In this document: positions 33,557 to 43,655 of the stretch, piece after piece
How positions within the stretch are numbered: the stretch's first letter is position 1
Layout: the number at the start of each line of letters is the position of its first letter
NCBI RefSeq assembly: GCF_001514265.1
Contig: NZ_KQ948991.1
Location: forward strand, 605,539-669,538
Direction: 5' to 3'
Length of the DNA: 64,000 nucleotides
Source of the DNA: Streptomyces resistomycificus
GTDB taxonomy: Bacteria; Actinomycetota; Actinomycetes; Streptomycetales; Streptomycetaceae
Position numbers and translations under genes: made by a program
The notes under the pieces: generated by a model
The model's database searches: none
What the model was told of the DNA's origin: nothing
What the model saw: only the letters and a program-made list of their open reading frames with translations

Positions 33557-33574
33557 ACATACCACGTGGTATGT
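33557..33574. promoter_or_regulatory. 18-bp perfect palindrome, likely operator
   Basis: ACATACCACGTGGTATGT is perfectly self-complementary and lies 60 bp before the acyl-CoA ligase start, the position of a repressor operator. The TetR-type regulator remnant at 35496-35801 may once have bound it; this is inference. Confidence 0.6.
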
Positions 33575-33633
33575 GAGCAGACTTTGCGCAACCCTTACCA
33601 CCGCGTAGGCAATGTCGCCCCGGGAGGACCGCC

Positions 33634-35292
<1,659 letters not shown>

Positions 35293-35352
35293 CGGACGCA
35301 GGCGGCGGCGCCGGACAGGGCATCCGAGGTGCCTGTCCGGCGTACGCCCCCT

Positions 35353-35495
35353 TCAGCGTCGTAGCGCGGTGGCGCTCCACCCCAGCACCAGCCACACCCC
35401 GGCCACGGCGCAGACCCCGCCCCACCCGAAGTGGGTGAACGCCGAGCCGGCCAGGGCCGAGGCGATGGCGCCGCCCGCGAACCCCGCGACCACCC
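35353..35495 (-). pseudogene. C-terminal remnant of an MFS transporter
   Basis: Only about 47 residues remain (GVVAGFAGGAIASALAG, then FGWGGVCAVAGVWLVLGW ending ATALRR), the last two helices of a multidrug-type MFS protein. The coding similarity stops abruptly near 35495, where a TetR remnant on the other strand begins. Confidence 0.7.
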
Positions 35496-35801
35496 CACCC
35501 CGAGGTGCTGCGCCTGCTCTTCTGGGAGGGCATGGAGTACGGCGACACCCGGCTGCCCGACGAGAGCGAACGCCAGGAGCACTACCGGCACAAGATCGCG
35601 GCACTGCAGGACGGCCAGGACCGGGGCGTCGTCACCGACGCGATCCCCGCCCGCGACCTCCTCTTCCTGCTCATCGCGCTGGCCAACTGGTCAACCGTGG
35701 TCCCGCAGATGCGGCGCATCGTGGTCGGCGGCGAGGACTCCGACCACGACCGCCTGCGCGCGTCCGTCAAGGAAGCGGCGCGCCGGCTCATCGCCCGGTA
35801 G
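35496..35801 (+). pseudogene. C-terminal remnant of a TetR-family regulator
   Basis: About 101 residues from HPEVLRLLFWEGMEYG to AARRLIAR match the ligand-binding C-terminal half of TetR proteins. The DNA-binding helix-turn-helix half is missing. A GTG within the remnant (35505) could start translation but lacks a ribosome site. It lies head-to-head with the MFS remnant, as if one deletion removed both promoters and 5' halves. Confidence 0.7.
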
Positions 35802-35850
35802 AGCCCGGCGGGTCCGAGCCTCGTGAGGGGGCCCGGACCCGAGGGGTCGG

Positions 35851-38800
35851 CTAGTTCGTCCCGATCCGGGCCAGCAGGTCGACGATCCGGCTCTGCACCT
35901 CGCCGCTGGTGGACCGCTCGGCGAGGAAGAGAACGGTCTCCCCGGACGCCAGCCGCGGCAGGTCCGCCTGGTCGACGGCGGCCGTGTAGACGACGAGCGG
36001 CGTGCGGTTGAGCTGGCCGTTCGCGCGCAGCCAGTCGACGATGCCGGCCCGCCGCTTGTGCACCTGCATCAGGTCCATCACGACCAGGTTCGGCCGCAGC
36101 TGCCCGGCCAGCGTCACGGCGTCCGCGTCACTGGCGGCCCGCGCCACCTGCATCCCGCGCCGTTCCAGCGTCGCCGTCAGCGCGAGCGCGATCTCCGCGT
36201 GCTCCTCGATGAGCAGGACGCGCGGCGGGTGCTGCTCGGTGTCGCGCGGCGCGAGCGCCTTCAGCAGTACGGCGGGATCGGCGCCGTACGCCGCCTCCCG
36301 CGACGCCTGCCCGAGCCCGGCCGTCACCAGCACCGGAACCTCGGCGGCGACGGCCGCCTGCCGCAGCGACTGCAACGCGGTCCGGGTGATCGGCCCGGTC
36401 AGCGGGTCCACGAAGAGCGCGGCGGGGAAGGCCGCGATCTGCGCGTCGACCTCCTCGCGCGAGTGCACGATGACCGGCCGGTACCCGCGGTCGCTGAGCG
36501 CCTGCTGCGTGGTCACGTCCGGCGCCGGCCACACCAGCAGCCGACGCGGGTTGTCCAGCGGCTCCGGCGGCAGTTCGTCGTCCATCGGCTGCGGCCGAGG
36601 CGGGTCCGCGACCTCGACGGCCCCGCCGGGACCGTCCAGCGGCTCGGGCCCCTCGGCGGCGTTCTCGTCCGGCGCGCCTATGGCGTACGACCGTCCGGTG
36701 CCCTCGGTCATCTGCGCCAGCCGGGACTGCCCGGCGAGCGAGTGCTGCGGATGGGGCTGCGCCTGAGGGTTCGGCTGGGCCGCTACGGCGGCCTGTTCGG
36801 CCTGCGGGTGCGGACGTGCCGTCTGCTCGGGCGAGGCGGGGCCGGGGTCGGGTCGCGTACCGAGCTTGCGGCGCCTGCCGGAGCCGTTCGGCTGGTTCGG
36901 CGGAGGTGTGGCCGTGGGGAGCGGTCCGCCCCCGGCGGCGGGCTGCTGCACCTGTGCCGCCTGCCGGCTGAACGGCACGCCCTGCCCCAGGGTCCGGACA
37001 CTGATCGCCCGCCCCTGCGTGGAGTTCGGGTCCACGGGCGCCGAGGCGGCGGACTCGGCGGGCAACGGCTGTGCGACACGGGGGTGCGCACCGGCGCCGG
37101 TGGTGCCGGTCGTGCTGGTGGTGCCGGCGAACCCGGCGGCACCCGTGCCCTCGGCGACTCCCGTGACGCCCGTGACCCCGTTCGCCTCGGGAGGGAGGGG
37201 GGTGCCGGGTGCGGGAGTGCCCGGGTGGGGCTGCGGCGCCGGTGCGGCCTGCGGGTTCTGGGTGGCTGCCGGGTCGGGGGCCGGTGCGGGGGCGGCGGCT
37301 CCGTCGGGCGGTACGGGCATGCCGGCGCCGGAGCTGTCGTCGGCGGCGGGCCATGGCTGGGGCGCCGGGCCGCCCTGGGCCGGAGAACCGGGGGCGGTGG
37401 CCTGGGCCGGGGCGGCCTGGGCGGGAACTCCGTGCTGAGGGACGCCCTGAGCGGCGGGTGCCTCGGCCGGCAGGGGCTGGCCGGGAGCGACGGGCGCACC
37501 GGGGGCGGGCTGACCTTGGGCGGGCATGGGCGTGCCCGGCGCGGGGTGAGTGGGCGCCGTCGGGGCGACCTGCGCGGGGGCGGGTTGCATGCCCGGGGCC
37601 ATGCTTTGCGGGGGGACGGGGGCGCCGGGCTGCTGACCGGGCTGACCGGGGTGTCCCGGCTGACCGGGCTGACCGGGCTGCTCCGGCTGCGCGGCAGCGC
37701 CGCCCTGAGCGGCCGCCGGAACCGGAGCCGCCTGGGCCGGGATCTGCTGCCCGGGCACGCCCTGCGCCGGAATCTGCTGAGCGGGTGCCGCGGGTGCCGC
37801 GGTTACTCCGGGCTGCCCCGTCGCCTCCCCCGTCGGCTCCGCCTCCGCGCGCTGTCCGACGGCCCGACGGCGACGTCCGGTCGGCGCGCTGGTGGGATGC
37901 GGCTGCGGCGGGGTGTGGTCTTCGGCCTGGCTGTGCGGTACGGCGTCGTGGCGACCGTCGTCGACGATCGCGTCGCCGGGAGCGGGCTGCCCGGGAACGT
38001 GCGCGTGCCCGGGAGCCTGAACGGGCCCGGGAGCCTGACCGTGGCCGGGAACCCCACCGGCCACCGGAGCACCCGGCACCTGACCGGAGGCCTGCCCCGG
38101 AACTTGCCCCGGCACCTGACCGGGAACTTGCCCCGGCACCTGACCAGGAGCTTGCCCGGGTACCTGACCCGGCACCTGCCCCGACGCCTCAGCCGCCACA
38201 GCCCCCTCAGCCGCCACAGCCCCCTGGGACGCCACAGCCCCCTGGGACGCTGCAGCCCCCGCAGCCGCCACAGTGCCCTCGGACGCCCGGTCCGCCTCCG
38301 CGGGCGGAAGGGCGAATACCGCACGGGGCCCGGCCTCCTGCGCGGCGGCCCGCTCCGACGCGGCGGCCAGCGCACGCCGACGCCGACCGGTCGGCTGCTC
38401 GCCGTTTCCGGCACCAGCAGCACCAGCGGCACCAGCGGCACCGGCATCGACACCGGGCGCACCCGCGGCGCCCGTGACATCTGTGACGCCAGAGGCCGGG
38501 GCGCCGACCCCGGAACCCTGAGCCGGATCGCCGGAGGCCAACGCGGGCAGCGCCGCCGGCAAGGCGTGCTGTTCGCCTCCGTCGTGCCGGGCACGCCGGC
38601 CACCGGGCGCGGGAACACCCTGAGGCGGCACGGTCCCGCCCAGCCCGGTCCCCACGGCCGCGGTCCCGGCAGCATGCTCGGCGGCCGTCATGACGGCCCC
38701 CTCGGCGACACCCTCGACCGAGCTCCCGAGCGCCCCCGACCCGTCAGCCGCGCCGTCGCCGGCCGCACCCTCCGGGGCCGCGACCTCGGCAGGCCGTCCC

Positions 38801-40761
38801 CGCCGCCGCCCGGTACCGCCACCGGAGACACTCCCGGCGTCGCCCGTGGCCTGGGCCGGAACCGGTGCGATCTCCGCCGCGGGAGTACCCGCGGCCCGGC
38901 GCCTGCGCCGGCCGGTCGGAGCGGACCCCTCCGCCTCGGGAGAGGTGCCGTCGGCGTCGCCCGGCACCTCGGCGTCGAGGAAGGCGTCCGTGGTGCCCCG
39001 CCGGGCGCGCCGACGCCCGCCGGCGTTGGACTGCTCGGGCAGCGCGGCCTCCTGGGGAGCCGCCTCCAACGCGGCCGGCCCCGGGGCCTCGACGGCCCCC
39101 GCCCCACCGCCGAGCGGCACTTCGAGGACGTACGCGCTGCCGCTCATGCCCGGCACCTCGTGCGTCTGCAGCACGCCACCGTGGGCGCGCACGATCCCGC
39201 GCACGATCGGTTCGTGCACCGGATCACCGCCGGCGTACGGCCCGCGCACCTCGATCCGTACACCCTCGCCGCGCTGTGCCGCCGCGACGACGACGGTGTT
39301 GTCCATGTAACCGCCCGCGGAGACGGGTGAGTTGCCGGTGGCGTCGACGCCGGCGACGTCCGCGACGAGGTGGGCGAGAGCCCGGGCGAGCAGCTGCGGG
39401 TCGACCTCGGCCTCGATGGGCGGGGCGTGCACGGCGAACTGCACACGGCCGGGCCCGATGAGCTCCACGGCCCCTTCGACGCCGGCCGCGACGACGGCGT
39501 CGAGCATCACCTTCGTCCGCGTGATGCCCTCGGTGCCGGCGTCGATCCGCTGGTACCCGAGGACGTTGTCGATGAGGGTCGTGATCCGCGAGTAGCCCGC
39601 CGACAGGTGATGCAGCACCTGGTTGGCCTCGGGCCACAGCTGCCCGGCGTCATCGGCGGCCAGCGCGGCCAGCTCGCGGCGCAGTTCGTCCAGGGGCCCG
39701 CGCAGCGAGCGGCCGAGGAGGGTGAGGAGCTGCTCATGGCGTCCGGCCAGGGCCTCGTAGCGGTCCTTCTCGCGCTCGCCGAGCGCGGCGTACCGCTCCT
39801 CGCCGGCGGCGAGCTCCTCCTCGTGCTGTTCCCGGAGTTCCTCCAGTTCCGTCACGTGCTTCTGGCGCAGCGCGGTCAGCTCCGAGGCGTGCTCCTCGGC
39901 GAGCCGCTCGAGCTCCTCCTCGTGCCGCTGGTCGGCGGCGGCCTTCTCCTCGGCGAGCGCGTCGTACGGCCGCCGGTCGGTGAAGGTCAGTACGGCGCCG
40001 ACGAGCTGGTCGCCGTCCCGGACGGGCGCGGTGGTCAGGTCGACCGGAACCTTGTCGCCCTTCTTCGACCACAGCACCTGCCCGCGCACCCGGTGCTTGC
40101 GCCCGGAGCGCAGGGTGTCGGCGAGCGGGGACTCCTCGTACGGGAACGGCGTGGCGTCGGCACGGGAGTGCAGGATGAGGTCGTGCAGCTCGCGGCCGCC
40201 GAGGTCGCTGGCCCGGTAACCCAGTATCTGGGCGGCGGCCGGATTGACGAGGACGATCCGCCCGTCGGTGTCCGTCCCCACGACGCCCTCGGCCGCGGCC
40301 CGCAGGATCATCTCCGTCTGCCGCTGCGACCGGGCCAGCTCGGCCTCGGTGTCCACGGTCCCGGTCAAGTCCCGTACGACGAGCATCAGCAGCTCGTCGC
40401 CGCCGTAGCTGTAGCTGTCGTAGGCCTGCTGGCCGTTCTCCAGATTCGCGCTGCTGACCTCGACCGGGAACTCGCTCCCGTCGGTCCGCCGGGCGACCAT
40501 CCGGGTCGGCTTGGTCCGCCCGCGCGGGTCCATGTGGTCGGGCCTGCGCATGGACCCGGGGATCAGTTTGGAGTCGAACTGCGGCAGCAGATCGAGCAGC
40601 CCGCGCCCCACCAGAGCGGTCCCGGGCGCCTCGAAGGCCTCGAGCGCGATCGTGTTGGCGTTGACGACGGTCCCATTGGCGTTGACCAGCACCAACGCGT
40701 CGGGAAGCGCGTCGAGTATGGCTGCGAGGCGAGCAGCGCCTCGGGATGGCCTGCTGCTCAC
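35851..40761 (-). CDS. Giant PAS-PAS-ATPase-receiver hybrid protein, kinase His missing
   Basis: 1636 aa, GTG start with GGAGGA nine bases upstream. Order: PAS (about 12-125), PAS (150-265; IVLVNPAAAQILGYRASDLG), Glu-rich coiled coil (275-370), dimerisation-like helices where the usual SHELRTPL is replaced by SLRGPLDEL with no His (about 375-440), degenerate HATPase (to about 570), an 800-residue Pro/Ala/Gly/Gln-rich region, then two receiver-like modules (about 1410-1515 and 1525-1634). The second has Asp in NLVVMDLMQV. The low-complexity part carries repeated TGRRRR-type basic motifs and a GQVPGQVPGQ run. Role unknown; probably a signalling scaffold. Confidence 0.85.
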   Translation of the reverse strand: MSSRPSRGAARLAAILDALPDALVLVNANGTVVNANTIALEAFEAPGTALVGRGLLDLLPQFDSKLIPGSMRRPDHMDPRGRTKPTRMVARRTDGSEFPVEVSSANLENGQQAYDSYSYGGDELLMLVVRDLTGTVDTEAELARSQRQTEMILRAAAEGVVGTDTDGRIVLVNPAAAQILGYRASDLGGRELHDLILHSRADATPFPYEESPLADTLRSGRKHRVRGQVLWSKKGDKVPVDLTTAPVRDGDQLVGAVLTFTDRRPYDALAEEKAAADQRHEEELERLAEEHASELTALRQKHVTELEELREQHEEELAAGEERYAALGEREKDRYEALAGRHEQLLTLLGRSLRGPLDELRRELAALAADDAGQLWPEANQVLHHLSAGYSRITTLIDNVLGYQRIDAGTEGITRTKVMLDAVVAAGVEGAVELIGPGRVQFAVHAPPIEAEVDPQLLARALAHLVADVAGVDATGNSPVSAGGYMDNTVVVAAAQRGEGVRIEVRGPYAGGDPVHEPIVRGIVRAHGGVLQTHEVPGMSGSAYVLEVPLGGGAGAVEAPGPAALEAAPQEAALPEQSNAGGRRRARRGTTDAFLDAEVPGDADGTSPEAEGSAPTGRRRRRAAGTPAAEIAPVPAQATGDAGSVSGGGTGRRRGRPAEVAAPEGAAGDGAADGSGALGSSVEGVAEGAVMTAAEHAAGTAAVGTGLGGTVPPQGVPAPGGRRARHDGGEQHALPAALPALASGDPAQGSGVGAPASGVTDVTGAAGAPGVDAGAAGAAGAAGAGNGEQPTGRRRRALAAASERAAAQEAGPRAVFALPPAEADRASEGTVAAAGAAASQGAVASQGAVAAEGAVAAEASGQVPGQVPGQAPGQVPGQVPGQVPGQVPGQASGQVPGAPVAGGVPGHGQAPGPVQAPGHAHVPGQPAPGDAIVDDGRHDAVPHSQAEDHTPPQPHPTSAPTGRRRRAVGQRAEAEPTGEATGQPGVTAAPAAPAQQIPAQGVPGQQIPAQAAPVPAAAQGGAAAQPEQPGQPGQPGHPGQPGQQPGAPVPPQSMAPGMQPAPAQVAPTAPTHPAPGTPMPAQGQPAPGAPVAPGQPLPAEAPAAQGVPQHGVPAQAAPAQATAPGSPAQGGPAPQPWPAADDSSGAGMPVPPDGAAAPAPAPDPAATQNPQAAPAPQPHPGTPAPGTPLPPEANGVTGVTGVAEGTGAAGFAGTTSTTGTTGAGAHPRVAQPLPAESAASAPVDPNSTQGRAISVRTLGQGVPFSRQAAQVQQPAAGGGPLPTATPPPNQPNGSGRRRKLGTRPDPGPASPEQTARPHPQAEQAAVAAQPNPQAQPHPQHSLAGQSRLAQMTEGTGRSYAIGAPDENAAEGPEPLDGPGGAVEVADPPRPQPMDDELPPEPLDNPRRLLVWPAPDVTTQQALSDRGYRPVIVHSREEVDAQIAAFPAALFVDPLTGPITRTALQSLRQAAVAAEVPVLVTAGLGQASREAAYGADPAVLLKALAPRDTEQHPPRVLLIEEHAEIALALTATLERRGMQVARAASDADAVTLAGQLRPNLVVMDLMQVHKRRAGIVDWLRANGQLNRTPLVVYTAAVDQADLPRLASGETVLFLAERSTSGEVQSRIVDLLARIGTN

Positions 40762-41084
40762 GAGACGCTTCCTCCCTGTTACCGCACCTTGCCGACCGCT
40801 CGGGCCATCTTGCCAACCGCCCCGCGACGTGTCACGCGAGGGAGTCTAAGGGCAGCGGTTGCGCTCGCGACGCCGGATGAGAGGGAGGTCGCACGACGAA
40901 GTGACGTAGAACGTGTGAGCGCACGTGCGACCAGGCGTCGACGTGCGGTCCCGGTTTCCGGAGTCAGGGCATCCGGCATGAACCGACGGTGACCGCCCCA
41001 CCCGGCACGCATCGTGCCGTCCCGCGCACGACGTAGCCCCGCCCGCGCCCGACGCCGCCCCGTGCTCGCGCGGCCCCGCAGTCC
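40762..41084. other. Intergenic region, no gene seen
   Basis: 323 bp between the hybrid gene start and the inhibitor gene stop. It must contain the hybrid gene promoter; no stable hairpin or open frame with a ribosome site stands out. Confidence 0.5.
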
Positions 41085-41591
41085 CTACGCCCGCGCTCCG
41101 CCCACGTCCGGCAGCAGCGGCACGAGCCGGTCCCACCGTCCGATCTCACAGCCGTTGCTCCGGTCGAAGCGTGCGTCGACGGGCCGCCCGGCCCAGGTCC
41201 CGGTGACGTGCGCGGTGGCCGGCCCGCCGTACTGCATGGTGCAGACACCGTCCCCGGCCACGGGAGCGAAGGCGTCCTTCCCCCACTGCGTGTTCCGGTC
41301 GACGACGGCACACGCCCCGTCGGCGTCGGGATGACTCCCCCCGCTGGGATGACAGTCCACCTCGTACGTGCCGTCCGCACCGCCGCCCGCGTTCCGCACG
41401 GTGACCGTGAGGTGGTCGCCGTCCGTCACCCGGTCCTCGTCACGGACGGGTGGTGGCGCGAGGGAGGGGAGGGGGAGGGGCGCGGCGGCGGCGGGCACCG
41501 CGGACAGGGAGACGGTGGAGACGACGGAGCCGACGCCGATGACGAGGGGGGCGAACCGAGCGAGTCGGCCGAGCCGGGTGACCTGTGACAT
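41085..41591 (-). CDS. Streptomyces subtilisin inhibitor (SSI) family protein
   Basis: 168 aa with a signal peptide of about 37 residues ending at AVPAAAA. The mature part has the SSI signatures CHPSGGSHPDADGACA, VCTMQYGGPATAHVTGTW and NGCEIGRWD. The four Cys form the two family disulphides. The reactive-site P1 residue would be the Met of CTMQ by comparison with SSI Met73. It inhibits secreted subtilisin/trypsin-like proteases as a dimer outside the cell. Monocistronic. Confidence 0.95.
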   Translation of the reverse strand: MSQVTRLGRLARFAPLVIGVGSVVSTVSLSAVPAAAAPLPLPSLAPPPVRDEDRVTDGDHLTVTVRNAGGGADGTYEVDCHPSGGSHPDADGACAVVDRNTQWGKDAFAPVAGDGVCTMQYGGPATAHVTGTWAGRPVDARFDRSNGCEIGRWDRLVPLLPDVGGARA

Positions 41592-41763
41592 GTCCTGACT
41601 AACGCCCCGGCTCCCGGGACGTTGCGCGCCACCCCGCCACCTCCGTTTATGCGCTTTGCCCTGCGGCCCGCCCGCCTAGTACCGTGGGAGGCGATTGGTG
41701 ACACCGCGCTCGACTGTGTCATCATCTGCACGCACCACTCGCGCTCGCGCGGGCGGCTGTGCT

Positions 41764-41854
41764 GGAGGCGTCGCCTAGTCCGGTCTATGGCGCCGCACTG
41801 CTAATGCGGTTTGGGACTTACATCCCATCGAGGGTTCAAATCCCTCCGCCTCCG
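41764..41854 (+). tRNA. tRNA-Ser(GCU)
   Basis: 91 nt: acceptor GGAGGCG/CGCCTCC, anticodon loop CTGCTAA (GCT), long variable arm, T-arm with GGTTCAAATCC. Confidence 0.97.
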
Positions 41855-41864
41855 CGCCTGATCA

Positions 41865-41895
41865 CGAAGCCCCGGTCCCCAGGACCGGGGTTTCG
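41865..41895 (+). terminator. tRNA-Ser(GCU) terminator
   Basis: Stem CCCCGGTCC with its complement around CCA, extended by GAAG/TTTC pairs; 10 bp after the tRNA. Confidence 0.8.
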
Positions 41896-42072
41896 TCGTT
41901 CAGCGTCCGCGCACAGTCGTTCGGAGTCGTGCAGAACCGGCCCGAAGAGCCGTTTTCCCAGGCCACAAGGGGTGCGGCTAACGGATTTCACATGGCGGCG
42001 GCAGTCATGTAATGTTCTTCCTGTCGCCGCGAGCGGGCCGAAAGGGCCGGGAGCGGCGAGAAAACAGAACAA

Positions 42073-42145
42073 GCACTCGTAGCTTAACGGATAGAGCATC
42101 TGACTACGGATCAGAAGGTTGCAGGTTCGAATCCTGCCGAGTGCA
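42073..42145 (+). tRNA. tRNA-Arg(ACG), attachment site of the integrated element
   Basis: 73 nt: acceptor GCACTCG/CGAGTGC, anticodon loop CTACGGA (ACG), T-arm GCAGGTTCGAATCCTGC. The 3' half from the anticodon loop on is duplicated at 53487-53530, so the element restored an intact gene on insertion. Confidence 0.97.
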
Positions 42146-42147
42146 CA
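42104..42147 (+). other. attL core
   Basis: 44 bp from the anticodon loop (CTACGGATCAG) through the tRNA 3' end plus CA; identical to 53487-53530. Confidence 0.93.
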
Positions 42148-42153
42148 CAGGTC

Positions 42154-42187
42154 AAAGCCCCCTCGGGATCATCCCGGAGGGGGCTTT
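42154..42187 (+). terminator. Terminator downstream of tRNA-Arg
   Basis: Stem AAAGCCCCCTC with GAGGGGGCTTT (one bulged G) extended by GGGAT/ATCCC. It is element DNA, acting on the tRNA from + and on int from -. Confidence 0.8.
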
Positions 42188-42195
42188 GTCGTGCC

Positions 42196-42222
42196 GTACA
42201 GCAGTGAAGTACAGCAACCGTG
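42196..42222 (+). other. Arm-type repeat, left copy (putative integrase binding)
   Basis: 27 bp holding two GTACAGCA units (42196-42203, 42209-42216). 26 of 27 bases match 53381-53407 in the same orientation. It ends directly before the int stop codon, 48 bp from the attL core. Confidence 0.7.
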
Positions 42223-43449
42223 TCAGCCGGTACCGCCCATGACGTCGGACAGCTTGCCGATCGCGGCGCGCACTTCTTCTTCGCTCGCTTCGGCGTAGAC
42301 CTCCATCGTCATGGCGATCTGCGAATGGCGGAGGATGCGCTGGGCCACCTTCGGGTGCACCTTCAACGCCACCAACAGCGAACTGCATGTGTGCCGGGTG
42401 TTCCGAAGCGGGATGACCCGGAGTCCGGCGCGACGAGTCCGGAGGGCGAACATGCGGGTCATGTTGCCCGGTTCGATGGGCGTGCCGTACTTCGTCGTGA
42501 AGATCAGATCATGGCTCCCCTGCCAGAGCTCCCCGGCGGCTTTCCGGTCGCCGATCTGCTGAGCACGGCGCATCCGTAGCGCCTTGAGGCAGAGTGCCGG
42601 CAGAGGAAGGAAGTCGTCGGAGTCCTCGGTCTTGGTCTCACGATGAAGGATCTCCCGCCCCGCGCGCTGGATCTGGTGGTCTACGTACAGCTCTCCCCGT
42701 TCGAAGTCGACGGACTTCCACGTGAGGCCCAAGACCTCACCACGGCGCAGGCCGAGGCAGAGCACCAGGACCCAGGCGGCGACGAGGTGGTCATCCCTGG
42801 CGGCGGCATCGGTGAGGAACTGACTGGCCTCGGCGACGGACCACGGCTTGATCCGACGGCGACGAGGCTTCGGCACCTTCACGAGGGAGGCCACGTTCTT
42901 GCTGATCTCCTCCTCAGTGACCGCGTGGGTCAGAGCTGCTCGGAGAGCATCGCGTGCGGCTTGGATCACGCGGCGGGACGGGTACGTCTCGCAGCACTCC
43001 CCGATGGCGCAGCACTTCCGGCGAGCGGGTGCCCGCTTGGCGTCCTTGCCCTGAGCGCAGCACTGGCAGATGGTCGCCAGCTTGGTCAGCCATTCACGGA
43101 CGTCCCGGACCGTGAGCCGATCCAGCCGCTTGGCGCCGAGGTGAGGCGCGATGTAGAGCCGTACGCAGCCTTCGTACGAGACGTACGTCAGAGGCGCCAG
43201 GTTCGGTTTCACGACCGAGTCGAGCCAGTACGTGAGGAACGCGGCCACCGTCCGGTGCCGAGTGGCGACCGGCCCCTTCTTCGCCTCGGCATGGAGGTTG
43301 AGCCACTTCTCGTGGACCTCTTCACGCGTCTTGCCGTAGGCGTACTTCCGGGCCCGCTTGCCGTCTGGCTTGGTCACCCAGACATAGGCGGCGTAGCCGT
43401 TCTTGTACGGGTAGATCGAGCCTTCGCCGTTGCCGCGCTTGCCGCTCAT
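42223..43449 (-). CDS. int: Tyrosine recombinase (integrase)
   Basis: About 408 aa from the ATG at 43449, which overlaps the xis stop (ATGA). An N-terminal SAM-like core-binding domain (about 60-190) is interrupted by a Cys-rich insert (CQCCAQGKDAKRAPARRKCC, then ECC) common in SAM2-type integrases and likely zinc-binding. The catalytic domain has Arg in CLGLRRGEVLGL, His-x-x-Arg region RNTRHTCSSLL, His in LRHSQIAMT and the nucleophile Tyr in MEVYAE. It inserts and, with Xis, excises the element at tRNA-Arg. Confidence 0.96.
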   Translation of the reverse strand: MSGKRGNGEGSIYPYKNGYAAYVWVTKPDGKRARKYAYGKTREEVHEKWLNLHAEAKKGPVATRHRTVAAFLTYWLDSVVKPNLAPLTYVSYEGCVRLYIAPHLGAKRLDRLTVRDVREWLTKLATICQCCAQGKDAKRAPARRKCCAIGECCETYPSRRVIQAARDALRAALTHAVTEEEISKNVASLVKVPKPRRRRIKPWSVAEASQFLTDAAARDDHLVAAWVLVLCLGLRRGEVLGLTWKSVDFERGELYVDHQIQRAGREILHRETKTEDSDDFLPLPALCLKALRMRRAQQIGDRKAAGELWQGSHDLIFTTKYGTPIEPGNMTRMFALRTRRAGLRVIPLRNTRHTCSSLLVALKVHPKVAQRILRHSQIAMTMEVYAEASEEEVRAAIGKLSDVMGGTG

Positions 43450-43655
43450 GCCGACCACCCCTGTTCGGCTTCCTGGGCACGGCGTTCGACGTACTCGTCC
43501 ACGTAGCGAGGCAGGATGCGGCGGTTACGGCCGTCCTTGATGGACCGGATCTCACCGGTCAGAACGAGCATCTTGGTCTTGGAGAGGCCGTAGCCGAGCA
43601 TCTCAGCGACCTCGCGTGTGGTGTACCACTTCCGTTGGATCACTGTGGTGGTCAT
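43446..43655 (-). CDS. xis: Excisionase, winged helix (MerR-like) DNA-binding protein
   Basis: 69 aa. The helix-turn-helix reads YTTREVAEMLGYGLSKTKML with the wing IRSIKDGRNRRILPRYVDEYV. It starts with ATG overlapping the stop of the rep gene (ATGA) and ends overlapping int, so rep-xis-int is one translational unit. Confidence 0.93.
   Translation of the reverse strand: MTTTVIQRKWYTTREVAEMLGYGLSKTKMLVLTGEIRSIKDGRNRRILPRYVDEYVERRAQEAEQGWSA

Larger units (their letters stand above)
33222..33633. other. Intergenic region with minisatellite and operator
   Basis: 412 bp without a real gene: seven 23-bp tandem units (33245-33405), degenerate continuation to about 33450, then the promoter/operator region of the acyl-CoA ligase with an 18-bp palindrome. 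Confidence 0.7.

Noticed and set aside
36058..39330. 1090-aa open frame antisense to the giant hybrid protein
   Set aside because: Gly/Arg-rich shadow frame caused by high GC; no domain, and the opposite strand has clear PAS, ATPase and receiver modules.
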